The notes under the pieces were generated by a model that searched no databases, was not told where the DNA came from, and saw nothing but the letters and a program-made list of their open reading frames with translations. Made by a program: the position numbers and the translations under genes. Below, one piece after another: positions 34,024 through 43,231 of a stretch of 64,000 nucleotides of DNA; position 1 is the stretch's first letter; each line of letters opens with the position of its first letter. The DNA comes from Mesorhizobium loti R88b (GTDB taxonomy: Bacteria; Pseudomonadota; Alphaproteobacteria; Rhizobiales; Rhizobiaceae), in the NCBI RefSeq assembly GCF_013170845.1, contig NZ_CP033367.1:1178001-1242000 (forward strand), in the 5' to 3' direction.

Positions 34024-34718
34024 CGTTCAAAGCGTCGGTGCTGACGCTCTATCCCGAGATGTTTCCGGGTGCGCTCGGTGTGTCGCTGGCGGGCCGCGCG
34101 CTTGAGGCCGGCACATGGTCGCTGGAAGCAATCCAGATCCGCGACTTCGCCACCGACAAGCACCGCACCGTCGACGACACGCCGGCCGGCGGCGGCGCCG
34201 GCATGGTGATGCGCGCCGATGTGCTGGCCAGGGCGATCGACCACGCTTCGCCGCCGGGCGATTCACGGCCGCGCCTTTTGATGAGCCCGCGCGGAAAACC
34301 GCTGACGCAGGCCCGCGTGCGCGAACTGGCGGCCGGGCCGGGCGCCGTCATCCTGTGCGGTCGCTTCGAGGGCGTCGACCAGCGGGTGATCGACGCGCGG
34401 GGATTGGAGGAAGTCTCGATCGGCGATTACATCCTCTCGGGTGGCGAGCCGGCGGCGCTCGTACTGCTCGACGCCGTGGTGCGGCTGCTGCCTGGCGTCA
34501 TGGGCAATGCCGTGTCCGGCGAGGAAGAGAGCTTCGAGAATGGCCTGCTCGAACATCCGCACTACACGCGGCCGCAGGAATTCGAGGGCCGGGAGATTCC
34601 CGAAGTGCTGATCTCGGGCAATCACAAGAAGATCGCGGCATGGCGGCGGGCGGAGTCGGAAGCACTGACGAGAGAACGAAGGCCGGATTTGCTCGGCGAT
34701 CAGCCCTTGCCGAAATAG
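34020..34718 (+). CDS. trmD: tRNA (guanine-N1)-methyltransferase TrmD
   Basis: SPOUT methyltransferase that makes m1G37 in tRNAs and so prevents frameshifting. It is 232 residues starting at GTG 34020 within the rimM stop. The trefoil-knot SAM site is visible in [11 protein letters not shown] and [12 protein letters not shown] type sequence (here [14 protein letters not shown]). Its 3' end overlaps the convergent TSUP gene by 19 bases. Confidence 0.97.
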   Translation: MTFKASVLTLYPEMFPGALGVSLAGRALEAGTWSLEAIQIRDFATDKHRTVDDTPAGGGAGMVMRADVLARAIDHASPPGDSRPRLLMSPRGKPLTQARVRELAAGPGAVILCGRFEGVDQRVIDARGLEEVSIGDYILSGGEPAALVLLDAVVRLLPGVMGNAVSGEEESFENGLLEHPHYTRPQEFEGREIPEVLISGNHKKIAAWRRAESEALTRERRPDLLGDQPLPK

Positions 34719-35452
34719 TAAAAAGCCAGAAACAGGCCGACGGCGATGACGAAGCCGCGCACCACGTTCTGCGGCACGCGCTTGGCGATCCACACGCCGG
34801 CATAGCCGCCCAGCGCTCCGCCCGGGATCATGATGATCGCCTGCGGCCAGGCGACGACGCCGCCCGAGACGAAGACGATGATGGCGACAGCCGCGATGAC
34901 CACGGCCAGCATGTTCTTCAGCGCGTTCAGCCGGTGGTAGTCGCCGGCCTGCGTCAGGCCGAGCGTCGCCAGCATCATCACGCCCATGCCGGCGCCGAAG
35001 AAGCCGCCATAGATGGCGGTGACGAACTGTGCCAGCGAACCGGCCAACGAGCCGACAGCCACGTCCTGTCCGGGCCTTGGCACTGGCTTCAGCCACGGCC
35101 CGGCGGCAAACAGGGCGGTTGCGGCCAGCAACAGCCATGGCACCAGGACGCGGAAGGACGGATTGTCGAGCGCCAGCAGGATGAGCGCGCCTGCCAATGC
35201 GCCTATGGCCGAGATCAGGCAGAGCAGTACGGCGCCGCGCCAGAAATGCCGGATGTCGCCCCAATAGGCGAGCGTCGAGGTGATGTAACCTGGAAATTGC
35301 GTGACCGAGGAGGTGGCGTTGGCGACGATCGGCGGCACGCCGACCAACGTCATGGCGCCGAAGGTGATGAAGGTGCCGCCGCCGGCGACCGCGTTGGCGG
35401 CGCCTGACAGGAAGCCCGCCAGGAAAAGCAGGATGATGTCGAAGACAGACAT
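34700..35452 (-). CDS. TSUP family (TauE/SafE) sulfite/organosulfur permease
   Basis: A 250-residue membrane protein with eight predicted segments in two repeated halves, each containing the TSUP family glycine-rich motif ([11 protein letters not shown] near residue 17 and [11 protein letters not shown] near 140). The family exports or imports sulfite, sulfoacetate, taurine derivatives or similar anions. It is inserted on the opposite strand between trmD and rplS, which are often adjacent. Confidence 0.92.
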   Translation of the reverse strand: MSVFDIILLFLAGFLSGAANAVAGGGTFITFGAMTLVGVPPIVANATSSVTQFPGYITSTLAYWGDIRHFWRGAVLLCLISAIGALAGALILLALDNPSFRVLVPWLLLAATALFAAGPWLKPVPRPGQDVAVGSLAGSLAQFVTAIYGGFFGAGMGVMMLATLGLTQAGDYHRLNALKNMLAVVIAAVAIIVFVSGGVVAWPQAIIMIPGGALGGYAGVWIAKRVPQNVVRGFVIAVGLFLAFYYFGKG

Positions 35453-35763
35453 GGAATGCCGCCGCGGAAAACTGTGCTATGTCAGGCTTAGGGAGCCCAA
35501 GCGACCGGCGCAACCCGGCACCGGAAGGTTGCGATGATGCCATGCCGGCAAAAAAGACTCCGGCTCGAGCGTGACAAAGCGGTGAAATAGCTGTATGTGC
35601 CCGCCCGTACCGGCCAGAAGAATCTGCCGGACCCGTCAACAATGACGGTGTAGTCGCCCCTGCCCGATGTCTTCTCGACTAACGGCATAACCGAGCGGTC
35701 ATTGGAACTGCAAGGCGAGCGTAGGGCGCTCTGACTGTCGAAGAACAAGAAGTGGACTATTAG
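35453..35763 (+). other. Structured intergenic region upstream of rplS
   Basis: No gene is visible in these 311 bases. At 35509-35533 CGCAACC pairs with GGTTGCG around an inner CGG/CCG stem, and at 35544-35565 GCCGG pairs with CCGGC around an A-rich loop. The stems could belong to an rplS leader on the plus strand or to a leader of the TSUP gene on the minus strand. I could not match them to a known riboswitch. Confidence 0.35.
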
Positions 35764-36315
35764 ATGGATATCATCCGTCAGCTCGAGGCCGAACAGGCCG
35801 CCAAGATCGAAGCCAAGCGCAAGCTTCCCGAATTCCAGCCCGGCGACACCGTGCGCGTCCAGGTCCGCGTGACCGAAGGCACCCGCACCCGCGTCCAGGC
35901 CTATGAGGGCGTTGTCATCGCCCGCGCCGGTTCCGGCTTCCAGGAAAATTTCACCGTCCGCAAGATCTCCTACGGCGAAGGCGTCGAGCGCGTGTTCCCG
36001 GTCTACTCGCCGATGGTCGAGGGCGTCGAGATCGTGCGTCGCGGCAAGGTACGTCGCGCCAAGCTCTATTATCTGCGCGATCGTCGCGGCAAGTCGGCTC
36101 GTATCTCGGAAAACACCGGCGTGCGCGCCCGCAAGCTCAACGATGAGGAGCGCGATGCGCTGAACGCCGAGAAGGCCCGCATCGAGGCTGAGAAGGTCGC
36201 TGCTGTCCAGGCGCTGGCCGCCGAGACGGCCGCCAAGGAAGCCGCCGAGAAGAAGGCCGCCGCCGAGGCCGAAGCAGCTGCCAAGGCTGCTGCCGAAGCA
36301 ACTCCCGCCGAATAA
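35764..36315 (+). CDS. rplS: 50S ribosomal protein L19
   Basis: Structural protein at the 30S-50S interface. The conserved L19 core spans about residues 1-120 ([44 protein letters not shown]). It is followed by an Ala/Glu/Lys-rich helical tail to residue 183, longer than the 115 residues of enterobacterial L19 and typical of rhizobia. Confidence 0.98.
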   Translation: MDIIRQLEAEQAAKIEAKRKLPEFQPGDTVRVQVRVTEGTRTRVQAYEGVVIARAGSGFQENFTVRKISYGEGVERVFPVYSPMVEGVEIVRRGKVRRAKLYYLRDRRGKSARISENTGVRARKLNDEERDALNAEKARIEAEKVAAVQALAAETAAKEAAEKKAAAEAEAAAKAAAEATPAE

Positions 36316-36334
36316 GATTTCGGAAATTCCATTC

Positions 36335-36363
36335 AAAAAGGCGGCTTCGGCCGCCTTTTTTCG
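36335..36363 (+). terminator. Intrinsic terminator of rplS
   Basis: AAAAAGGCGGC (36335-36345), loop TTCG, then GCCGCCTTTTT (36350-36360) with further Ts. It is a textbook hairpin with T-run, 20 bases after the rplS stop. Confidence 0.92.
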
Positions 36364-36422
36364 TTTCACCAGACTGTGAACGCTTTCAGCCCCGGAAACA
36401 GGATCCAGGTGTTGACGGCATA

Positions 36423-36457
36423 TTATCTTGTGTACTAAATAATCGTGCACAAGATAA
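36423..36457. promoter_or_regulatory. Candidate OhrR operator
   Basis: TTATCTTGTG (36423-36432) and CACAAGATAA (36448-36457) are a perfect 10-bp inverted repeat spaced by 15 AT-rich bases, and the match extends to 12 of 13. It ends 14 bases before the ohr start, overlapping the likely promoter. The location and symmetry fit the MarR-type repressor OhrR encoded just downstream. Confidence 0.75.
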
Positions 36458-36471
36458 ACTGGAGATTTGAT

Positions 36472-36885
36472 ATGGCACTCTACACGACACAGGCTCACGT
36501 CACCGGCGGCCGCGCCGGCCATGGCGAGACCAGCGACGGCCTGCTCAAGGTCGATCTGGCGATGCCCAAGGAACTCGGCGGGCCGGGTGGCGCCACCAAT
36601 CCCGAGCAGCTTTTCGCCATCGGCTATGCCGCCTGCTTCGAAAGCGCCGTCCGCTTTATCGCGCGCAAACAGAAGCTGCCGCTTACAGACGCCGGGGTAA
36701 CCTCTACCGTCAGCCTGCTTCCCAATGGCGAGGGCTTCAAGCTCGGTGTTGCGCTCGCGGTGGAAACAAAAGGCCTTGATCAGGCAGCCGCCGACGCGCT
36801 TGTATCGGCGGCGCACCAGGTTTGCCCCTATTCCAACGCCATCAAGGGCAATATCGACGTGGCGCTTTCGGTAAAGGCGGCATGA
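36472..36885 (+). CDS. ohr: Organic hydroperoxide resistance protein Ohr
   Basis: Thiol peroxidase that reduces organic hydroperoxides with lipoylated partners. It has 137 residues with the two reactive cysteines of the Ohr/OsmC fold: Cys55 in G-Y-A-A-C-F-E-S-A and Cys118 in H-Q-V-C-P-Y-S-N-A. T-G-G-R-A-G-H-G near residue 11 is the Ohr signature. The ATG at 36472 is used; an upstream in-frame ATG at 36445 lies inside the operator. It overlaps ohrR by ATGA. Confidence 0.96.
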   Translation: MALYTTQAHVTGGRAGHGETSDGLLKVDLAMPKELGGPGGATNPEQLFAIGYAACFESAVRFIARKQKLPLTDAGVTSTVSLLPNGEGFKLGVALAVETKGLDQAAADALVSAAHQVCPYSNAIKGNIDVALSVKAA

Positions 36886-37418
36886 CGACAAAAGTCGAAA
36901 CGAAAGCCAAGGATGTCCCGGCGCAGGCCGCCGGGACTTTTCCCATGCCGCGGCTCGATCAGCAACTGTGCTTCGCGCTCTATTCGGCGAGCGGGTTGAT
37001 GACCAAGGTTTACCGCCCGCTCCTCGAGCCGCTTGGCCTGACCTATCCGCAGTATCTGGTGATGCTGGCGCTGTGGGAGCGCGCGCCGAGCACGATCGGT
37101 GCGCTTGGCGAGGCGCTGGGCCTGGATTCCGCGACACTGACGCCGCTGCTCAAGCGGATGGAGGCGGGCGGCCTCGTCAGCCGCCGACGCGACGCCGCCG
37201 ATGAGCGCCGGGTGCTGGTCGAGCCGACGGCCAAGGGCCAGGCGCTGCGCGCGCGCATGAAGGATGTGTCTTCAGCGCTTGCCTGCGGCGTGCCGCTGGC
37301 TCCGAGTGAAGTGAAAGCGCTGCACGCGACGCTTACCCAGCTGGTTGCAGGTCTGCGCAGCGCCATAGCCGATCACCCTTCAGCAGATGCCGAAACGCTG
37401 GTCTCGGGCTCGAGATAA
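36882..37418 (+). CDS. ohrR: MarR-family organic peroxide sensor/repressor OhrR
   Basis: A 178-residue winged-helix repressor. The peroxide-sensing cysteine is Cys30 in L-D-Q-Q-L-C-F-A-L-Y, followed by Y-x-x-x-L-x-P-L-G-L-T-Y-P-Q-Y-L-V. The wing is R-R-R-D-A-A-D-E-R-R-V-L-V. It is coupled to ohr and probably acts at the palindrome upstream of ohr. The N-terminal 20 residues are unusually basic and Ala-rich compared with the family. Confidence 0.93.
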   Translation: MTTKVETKAKDVPAQAAGTFPMPRLDQQLCFALYSASGLMTKVYRPLLEPLGLTYPQYLVMLALWERAPSTIGALGEALGLDSATLTPLLKRMEAGGLVSRRRDAADERRVLVEPTAKGQALRARMKDVSSALACGVPLAPSEVKALHATLTQLVAGLRSAIADHPSADAETLVSGSR

Positions 37419-37582
37419 CCAGATCATCCTGAAATCCCTGAACTGAAGACATTGGAATCCGTTTTCGCCCGAGCTGACGCAGCGGACCGTCTTGCATGGC
37501 GCTTGCGGGAAGCTAAAGTCGGCGCCGGATTTCCTGTAAGCCCGGCCGATCTCCGGGCGCTTTCAATTTTCGGGAGTGTGTC

Positions 37583-38383
37583 ATGACCAAAACGAAACTG
37601 CTGCTGGCCGGCCTGCTTGCTCTTGTCATGGCGCCTGTCGCCGCATGGGCGGCCGATGCGCTGCCCGATCTCGGCGGCAAGAAGGTGGTGGTGGTGACCG
37701 AGAACGCCTATCCACCGCTGCAGTTCATCGACGCCAAGACCGGCAAGCAGATCGGCTGGGAATATGATGCGATGAACGAGATCGCCAAGCGGCTGAATTT
37801 CAAGGTCGAGTACCAGAACACCTCCTGGGACGCGATGATCCAGGCGGTTTCCGACAACCAGTATAATATCGGCATGACCGGCATCACCATCAAGGACGAC
37901 CGCAAGCAGAAGGTCGACTTCTCCGATCCCTATATGCGCTCGGAACAGTTCATGCTGGTGCGCGGCGATGAAAGCCGCTTCACCGACGCCAAGACCTTCG
38001 GCGCCTTCAAGGACGGGCTGATCGGCGCGCAGGCCGGCACGACGCCGTTCTACACCGCCGTCTACAGCGTGCTCGACGGCAATGAACAGAACCCGCGCAT
38101 CAAACTGTTCGAGACCTTCGGCGCCACCGTGCAGGCGCTGAAATCCGGCGACGTCGATGTCGTGCTCACCGACGGCACCGCCGGCAAGGGCTACGTCGAC
38201 GCTTCTGCGGGCAAGCTGAAGCTGATCGGCGGACCGCTCGGCAGCGAGGATTTCGGCTTCATCTTCCCGAAAGGATCGGACCTGGTGAAGCCGGTCAACG
38301 CCGCGATCGCCGCGCTGAAGGCCGATGGCACGCTCGATGCGCTGAACAAGAAGTGGTTTCTTGATTACAAGATGGGGCAGTGA
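37583..38383 (+). CDS. Amino-acid ABC transporter substrate-binding protein
   Basis: A periplasmic type-II binding protein of 266 residues in the polar amino-acid (PAAT) family. It has a signal peptide at 1-23 (A-A-W-A-A-D), then [24 protein letters not shown], and [11 protein letters not shown], the usual ligand-binding landmarks. Binding residues suggest a polar or cationic amino acid but the ligand is not certain. The permease gene follows after a hairpin; no ATPase gene is adjacent. Confidence 0.92.
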   Translation: MTKTKLLLAGLLALVMAPVAAWAADALPDLGGKKVVVVTENAYPPLQFIDAKTGKQIGWEYDAMNEIAKRLNFKVEYQNTSWDAMIQAVSDNQYNIGMTGITIKDDRKQKVDFSDPYMRSEQFMLVRGDESRFTDAKTFGAFKDGLIGAQAGTTPFYTAVYSVLDGNEQNPRIKLFETFGATVQALKSGDVDVVLTDGTAGKGYVDASAGKLKLIGGPLGSEDFGFIFPKGSDLVKPVNAAIAALKADGTLDALNKKWFLDYKMGQ

Positions 38384-38424
38384 GCTATCTTGATGGGGGT
38401 CTCGGGTGATAACGCGCTGACATT

Positions 38425-38468
38425 GCGCGAAGGCACCCCCGGCAGGCCAGAGGGGGGTGCCTTGGCGC
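38425..38468 (+). terminator. Strong intercistronic hairpin between binding protein and permease
   Basis: AAGGCACCCCC (38430-38440) pairs with GGGGGTGCCTT (38453-38463), and GCGC flanks extend the stem on both sides. There is no T-run, so it probably stabilises the upstream binding-protein mRNA or lowers permease expression, a common device in ABC operons, instead of ending transcription fully. Confidence 0.65.
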
Positions 38469-38478
38469 GATCCTTTTG

Positions 38479-39285
38479 ATGGGGGCACCCTCGACCAAAC
38501 CCGACTTCCCCTGGTGGCTTGCCGTCGCCATCCTCCTCGCATTGGCGGCGGCGCTGTTCATCGCCACCAGCAGCCTTTACGCCCAGGTCTTCGCCACCGT
38601 CGCCAAGGGCATCTGGACCACCATCTTCGTCACCCTGATTGCCTTCGCCCTGGCGTCGATCATCGGTCTCGGCATCGCGTTGATGGGCCTGTCGGGTTCA
38701 CCCTGGCTGCGGCAGGTCGCCCGCTTCTATGTCGAGATCATTCGCGGCGTGCCGATCCTGGTGCTGCTGTTCTGGATCGCCTTCGCCGGTGCGCCGGCCT
38801 TTGTCGCGGCCTGGAATGCGCTGACGGCGCCGCTGCAAAGCGCCGGCCTGTTCGGCGAGCTTTTGGTGCGCGACGTGTCGCTTTTGTGGCGCGCCATCAT
38901 GGCGCTGACCATCGGCTACTCCGCCTTCATCTCCGAGGTCTTTCGCGCCGGCATCCAGTCGGTCGAGAAGGGCCAGATCGAAGCGGCCAAGGCGCTCGGC
39001 CTGAGCCGCACGCAGCGCTTCCGGCTGGTCGTGTTTCCGCAGGCGATCCGCACCATCCTGCCGCCGCTCGGCAATGATTTCGTCGCCCTGGTCAAGGATT
39101 CCTCGCTGGTCTCCGTGCTCGGCGTTGCCGACATCACCCAGATGGGCAAGGTCTATGCCGCCGGCTCGTTCCGCTTCTTCGAGACCTATTCTATAACAGC
39201 CTACATCTATCTCATCTTGACCGTCAGCCTGTCGCTGGCGCTCAGGGCGCTGGAGCGGCGCTTGCGCCGCCAGCATGAGGAATAG
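38479..39285 (+). CDS. Amino-acid ABC transporter permease
   Basis: Inner-membrane permease of the HisMQ/GlnP family, 268 residues, five or six hydrophobic segments. The EAA loop that docks the ATPase is Q-I-E-A-A-K-A-L-G-L-S-R-T-Q-R-F near residue 173. Y-x-E-I-I-R-G-V-P-I-L-V-L-L-F is the usual membrane entry motif. ATG 38479 is preferred to TTG 38476. The missing partner ATPase may be encoded elsewhere. Confidence 0.93.
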   Translation: MGAPSTKPDFPWWLAVAILLALAAALFIATSSLYAQVFATVAKGIWTTIFVTLIAFALASIIGLGIALMGLSGSPWLRQVARFYVEIIRGVPILVLLFWIAFAGAPAFVAAWNALTAPLQSAGLFGELLVRDVSLLWRAIMALTIGYSAFISEVFRAGIQSVEKGQIEAAKALGLSRTQRFRLVVFPQAIRTILPPLGNDFVALVKDSSLVSVLGVADITQMGKVYAAGSFRFFETYSITAYIYLILTVSLSLALRALERRLRRQHEE

Positions 39286-39339
39286 TTTTTGAGCGAAGAC
39301 GGGGTTACGATCCTCGACATATTTCGTTGAGGAGGTCTC

Positions 39340-39975
39340 ATGATCGTCGACAAAGCCAATGCGGCGCTGGATTCCGTCTATGGCGCCGGCTCGCCGGAAG
39401 CGCTTGAAGAGGCCTATGCCGCATGGGCCGCGACCTATGACAGCGAGACCGCCTCGCTTGGTTACTTGCTGCCGTTCCTGATCACCGCCTGGGTGGCACG
39501 CCATGTGCCGGCGGGTGAAGGCCCATTGCTCGATGCCGGCTGCGGTACCGGCCTGTCGGGGCCATCGCTGAAAGCGCTGGGCTATGGCGACATCGCCGGA
39601 CTGGATCTCTCGGACGACATGCTCAAGATCGCCGGTAGTCGGAACGCCTACAGCGAGCTGAAGCAGGCGATGCTGGGCGGCCCGCTGCCATGGCCGGACG
39701 GTCATTTCCGCGCCTTCTTCTCGACTGGCGTGTTCACCATCAGCCACGCACCGGCGTCCGGCCTGCACGAACTGGTGCGCATCACCAGGAAGGGCGGCCA
39801 CGCCATCTTCACCGTGCGCGACCAGGTGTTTGAAAGAGGTGGTTTTCAGGGCGTGTTCGATGAACTCACACAGGCGGGGAAATGGCGGCTCGTCGAAGAG
39901 AGCCCATGGTTCCGCTGCTACGCCATCGCCGAGCCGGATGCGCTGGTGAAGACCTTTGTGTTCGAAGTGATGTGA
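39340..39975 (+). CDS. Class I SAM-dependent methyltransferase
   Basis: A 211-residue Rossmann-fold methyltransferase. Motif I is L-L-D-A-G-C-G-T-G-L-S-G near residues 63-74, then G-L-D-L-S-D-D-M-L is the acidic ribose-binding region. It resembles the Williams-Beuren-syndrome/UbiE-like group. The substrate is unknown. It has GAGGAGG before the ATG. Confidence 0.87.
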   Translation: MIVDKANAALDSVYGAGSPEALEEAYAAWAATYDSETASLGYLLPFLITAWVARHVPAGEGPLLDAGCGTGLSGPSLKALGYGDIAGLDLSDDMLKIAGSRNAYSELKQAMLGGPLPWPDGHFRAFFSTGVFTISHAPASGLHELVRITRKGGHAIFTVRDQVFERGGFQGVFDELTQAGKWRLVEESPWFRCYAIAEPDALVKTFVFEVM

Positions 39976-39981
39976 GCTGTG

Positions 39982-40134
39982 CCTTTCCTTCTCCCCTTGC
40001 GGGAGAAGGTGGCCTCGCGAAGCGAGGTCGGATGAGGGGTGTTCCAGCTTGGCAAGGACGGCGATCCTTGACGCACCCCTCATCCGTCTCGGCGCTGCGC
40101 GCCGATCCACCTTCCCCACAAGGGGGGAAGGAAA
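39982..40134. repeat. Palindromic REP-doublet element upstream of leuC
   Basis: Two inverted halves. CCTTCTCCCCttgcGGGAGAAGG is at 39985-40008 and CCTTCCCCacaaGGGGGGAAGG at 40110-40132. Between them GATGAGGGGT and ACCCCTCATC are inverse copies. The element accounts for most of the 413-base gap between the methyltransferase and leuC; the remaining bases (40135-40388) hold no supported gene and probably the leuC promoter. Confidence 0.82.
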
Positions 40135-40388
40135 GCCGCGGCAAGACCGCAATTGCCGTTCCGATAAAACATTGCTATCTACGAGCCCATGGAAGAGCTT
40201 TTTGGCGATCCGGCTTACAAGGGGTTCGTGCTGCAGGACAGAAAACGCCTGCCGTCGCGCTTTTCCGCGCGCGTGTCTGGTGCACTGACCAGCCGACTTA
40301 GCTAGGCCGACCTGTCCAGGTCGTTTCGCCGGACCGAGCCTTACCGGCGTCTGCTCTTTCCCATTCTCATATCGACGGATTTACGCAC

Positions 40389-41798
40389 ATGAGCGCACCG
40401 CGCACCCTCTACGACAAGATTTTCGACGATCATATCGTCGACCGCCAGGACGATGGCACCTGCCTGCTCTATATCGACCGCCACCTCGTTCATGAAGTGA
40501 CCAGCCCGCAGGCCTTCGAAGGCCTGCGCATGAGCGGCCGCAAGGTCCGGCATCCGGAAAAGACGCTGGCCGTGGTCGATCACAATGTCTCGACCTCGCC
40601 CGAGCGCAAGTTCGGCATCAAGAACGAGGAAAGCCGCATCCAGGTCGAGGCGCTGGCCAAGAACGCCAAGGATTTTGGCGTCGAATATTATTCCGAGAAC
40701 GATATCCGCCAGGGCATCGTCCACATCATCGGCCCTGAGCAGGGCTTTACGCTGCCCGGCATGACCATCGTCTGCGGCGACAGCCACACCTCGACGCATG
40801 GCGCCTTCGGCGCGCTGGCGCATGGCATCGGCACTTCGGAAGTCGAGCATGTGCTGGCGACGCAGACGCTGATCCAGCGCAAGGCCAAGAACATGCTGGT
40901 GCGTGTCGACGGCAAGTTGCCGGAAGGTGTCACCGCCAAGGACATCATCCTGGCCATCATCGGCGAGATCGGCACCGCCGGCGGCACCGGCTATGTCATC
41001 GAATATGCCGGCGAGGCGATCCGCGCGCTGTCGATGGAAGGCCGCATGACGATCTGCAACATGTCGATCGAGGGTGGCGCGCGCGCCGGCCTGATCGCCG
41101 CCGACGAGACGACCTTCGCCTATGTCAAGGACAAGCCGCGTGCGCCGAAGGGCGCGGCCTGGGATGCGGCGCTCGAATACTGGAAGACGCTGCAGTCCGA
41201 TGAAGGCGCGCATTTCGACAAGGTGATCGTGCTCGACGCGGCCAAGCTGCCGCCGATCGTCTCCTGGGGCTCCTCGCCCGAGGACGTCGTTTCGGTGCAA
41301 GGTGTCGTTCCCAATCCGGAAGAGATCACGGATGAAAACAAGCGCACCTCAAAGATCCGCGCGCTCGACTATATGGGCCTGACGCCGGGAACAAAGATCA
41401 CCGACATCTCGCTCGACCGCGTCTTCATCGGCTCCTGCACCAATGGCCGCATCGAGGATCTGCGCGCCGTGGCCAAGGTGGTCGAGGGCAAGACGGTGAG
41501 TGCGCATGTCGATGCGATGATCGTGCCGGGATCCGGCCTGGTCAAGGAACAGGCTGAGGCCGAGGGTCTCGACAAGATCTTCATTGCCGCCGGTTTCGAC
41601 TGGCGCGAGCCGGGTTGCTCGATGTGCCTGGCCATGAACGACGACCGGCTGAAGCCGCATGAACGCTGCGCCTCGACCTCGAACCGCAATTTCGAGGGCC
41701 GGCAAGGCTTCAAGGGCCGCACCCACCTGGTGTCGCCGGCCATGGCGGCTGCGGCGGCGATCGCCGGCCACTTCGTCGACATCCGCGACTGGAAATAG
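40389..41798 (+). CDS. leuC: 3-isopropylmalate dehydratase large subunit
   Basis: [4Fe-4S] enzyme of leucine synthesis that isomerises 2- to 3-isopropylmalate with LeuD. It is 469 residues with cluster cysteines in G-S-C-T-N-G-R near 347-353 and C-S-M-C-L-A-M-N near 407-414. [13 protein letters not shown] is the family signature. A candidate terminator follows at 41830. Confidence 0.98.
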   Translation: MSAPRTLYDKIFDDHIVDRQDDGTCLLYIDRHLVHEVTSPQAFEGLRMSGRKVRHPEKTLAVVDHNVSTSPERKFGIKNEESRIQVEALAKNAKDFGVEYYSENDIRQGIVHIIGPEQGFTLPGMTIVCGDSHTSTHGAFGALAHGIGTSEVEHVLATQTLIQRKAKNMLVRVDGKLPEGVTAKDIILAIIGEIGTAGGTGYVIEYAGEAIRALSMEGRMTICNMSIEGGARAGLIAADETTFAYVKDKPRAPKGAAWDAALEYWKTLQSDEGAHFDKVIVLDAAKLPPIVSWGSSPEDVVSVQGVVPNPEEITDENKRTSKIRALDYMGLTPGTKITDISLDRVFIGSCTNGRIEDLRAVAKVVEGKTVSAHVDAMIVPGSGLVKEQAEAEGLDKIFIAAGFDWREPGCSMCLAMNDDRLKPHERCASTSNRNFEGRQGFKGRTHLVSPAMAAAAAIAGHFVDIRDWK

Positions 41799-41829
41799 CT
41801 TTCGGTCTACACGTTTGATGGTTGCCAGA

Positions 41830-41863
41830 CCCCGGATCGCATTGCGGTTCCGAGGCCTTTTTC
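41830..41863 (+). terminator. Candidate terminator of leuC
   Basis: CCCCGGATCGCA (41830-41841) pairs imperfectly with TGCGGTTCCGAGG (41843-41855), followed by CCTTTTTC. It lies 32 bases after the leuC stop. Confidence 0.6.
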
Positions 41864-41961
41864 ATTCGCGCGGTCTCACATATTCGCTTGCGCTTAACCG
41901 CTTGTTTGGGCTTGAGCGCTAAAGGTCTTCCCTGACGTCAGTGAGGGGAAGTCACCGTCCT

Positions 41962-43158
41962 TTGGACACAGGTCTGTTCATAGCGCTGCTCAATCCAACG
42001 ATCGCGCTGGCGCTCGGCGCGGCGTTCCTCGTGCTATGGACCTATCAACGCCACCGCCCTTACCTGGCCGTGCTGGCGTTCAGCTACGGTATTTCGGCAC
42101 CCGGCTTTCTGTTCCAGTATTTCACCCTGCCGGTGGGCATGGCGCTGACCAAGCTGGTGTCCAACGTCTGCTTCACCATCGCCGGCTGTTGCCTGTCGGG
42201 CGCTATTGTCGCCCGCTACGGCCGCAAGGTGCCCTATGTGGCGATCGGCATACTGGGTGGAGGCGGTCTGGCGTCGCTGTGCTGGTTCCTGTTCGTCGCG
42301 CCGGATCTCACCTGGCGTATCCTGGCGATGAATTTTGCCTTCGGCGGCATCAGCCTTCTGGTCGCCGCCGAATTGCGGCCGGTGCGCAACAACGGCCCGA
42401 CCGAGAAAATCCTGTTCGTGCTGTCGCTGCTGTCGGGCGTGAACTTCTTCGTGCGCACCCTTGTCGTCGTTATCGCGCATGGGCCGTTCACCAGCTATGA
42501 CGGGTTCTACGGTTCGTCCTACTGGACAACAGCGCTGCTGTCGCATGCGCTGCTGTCACTGCTGATCGCGCTTTGCCTGTTCAGCGCCGCGGCCCTCGAC
42601 GTGATGAAGGCGCTGAAGGCCGAGACGCACACGGATCCGCTTTCGGGTCTTCTCAACCGCCGTGGTTTCGAGGAGCGCGCGGCCCTGCTCCTGCAACACT
42701 GTGCGGCGGCCAAGTTTCCGGTGGCGCTGGTGCTGGCCGATCTCGATCATTTCAAGGCGCTCAACGATGTGCACGGGCACGCCGCCGGCGATCGCGTGAT
42801 CGCCGACTTCGCCGCCAAGCTCCGGTCTGCGACCGGTGCGCGGGGTGCTGCCGGGCGCATCGGCGGCGAGGAGTTCGCGGTGCTCCTGCCGTTGAGCGAT
42901 CTCGGAGCAGCGCGATTGTTCGCAGAGGCGGTGCGCACGCTCTATTCGGCCGGCAGCGTCGACGGGCTTCCCGCCGGCACAAGGGTCACCGCCAGCTTTG
43001 GCGTGGCGGCCCGCAGCGGCGAGGAAGCGCTGGAGCCCTTGATGCGCCGTGCCGACGAAGCGCTTTACAAGGCCAAGAAGAACGGCCGCGACAGCGTGCG
43101 CCTTTCCTACGAACGGCCCGAAGCGGTGTTCGTGCCGGAGCTTCCAAAGACCGGCTGA
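41962..43158 (+). CDS. Membrane diguanylate cyclase (GGDEF), first of a tandem pair
   Basis: About 398 residues from a TTG at 41962 (M-D-T-G-L-F-I-A-L-L). Upstream GTG 41941 would add seven residues. The N-terminal half has six or seven hydrophobic segments of a sensor region. The C-terminal GGDEF domain has D-P-L-S-G-L-L-N-R-R-G-F, L-A-D-L-D-H-F-K-A-L-N-D and an active G-G-E-E-F site. c-di-GMP synthesis is likely. A similar gene follows after 73 bases. Confidence 0.9.
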   Translation: MDTGLFIALLNPTIALALGAAFLVLWTYQRHRPYLAVLAFSYGISAPGFLFQYFTLPVGMALTKLVSNVCFTIAGCCLSGAIVARYGRKVPYVAIGILGGGGLASLCWFLFVAPDLTWRILAMNFAFGGISLLVAAELRPVRNNGPTEKILFVLSLLSGVNFFVRTLVVVIAHGPFTSYDGFYGSSYWTTALLSHALLSLLIALCLFSAAALDVMKALKAETHTDPLSGLLNRRGFEERAALLLQHCAAAKFPVALVLADLDHFKALNDVHGHAAGDRVIADFAAKLRSATGARGAAGRIGGEEFAVLLPLSDLGAARLFAEAVRTLYSAGSVDGLPAGTRVTASFGVAARSGEEALEPLMRRADEALYKAKKNGRDSVRLSYERPEAVFVPELPKTG

Positions 43159-43231
43159 TCCGTCTCCCAAGCCAGCGTTAACGTCTTTTTCGCCCGTCGG
43201 TGTTTATCTGAGACACGGGTGCGAAAGAGAG

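Noticed and set aside
35480..35570. Possible SAM-type riboswitch or SRP RNA
   Set aside because: Some short stretches recall the CGGCAACC core of SAM riboswitches, but the helices and spacing do not fit, and the SRP loop sequence is absent.
34115..37137. Long ORFs of 430 and 549 residues covering trmD, the TSUP gene, rplS and ohr in other frames
   Set aside because: They run through several confident genes and known intergenic elements such as the rplS terminator.
40189..40305. Possible 38-residue ORF starting M-E-E-L-F-G-D-P before leuC
   Set aside because: No ribosome binding site, no family match and no coupling to leuC; it follows a repeat element and could be chance.
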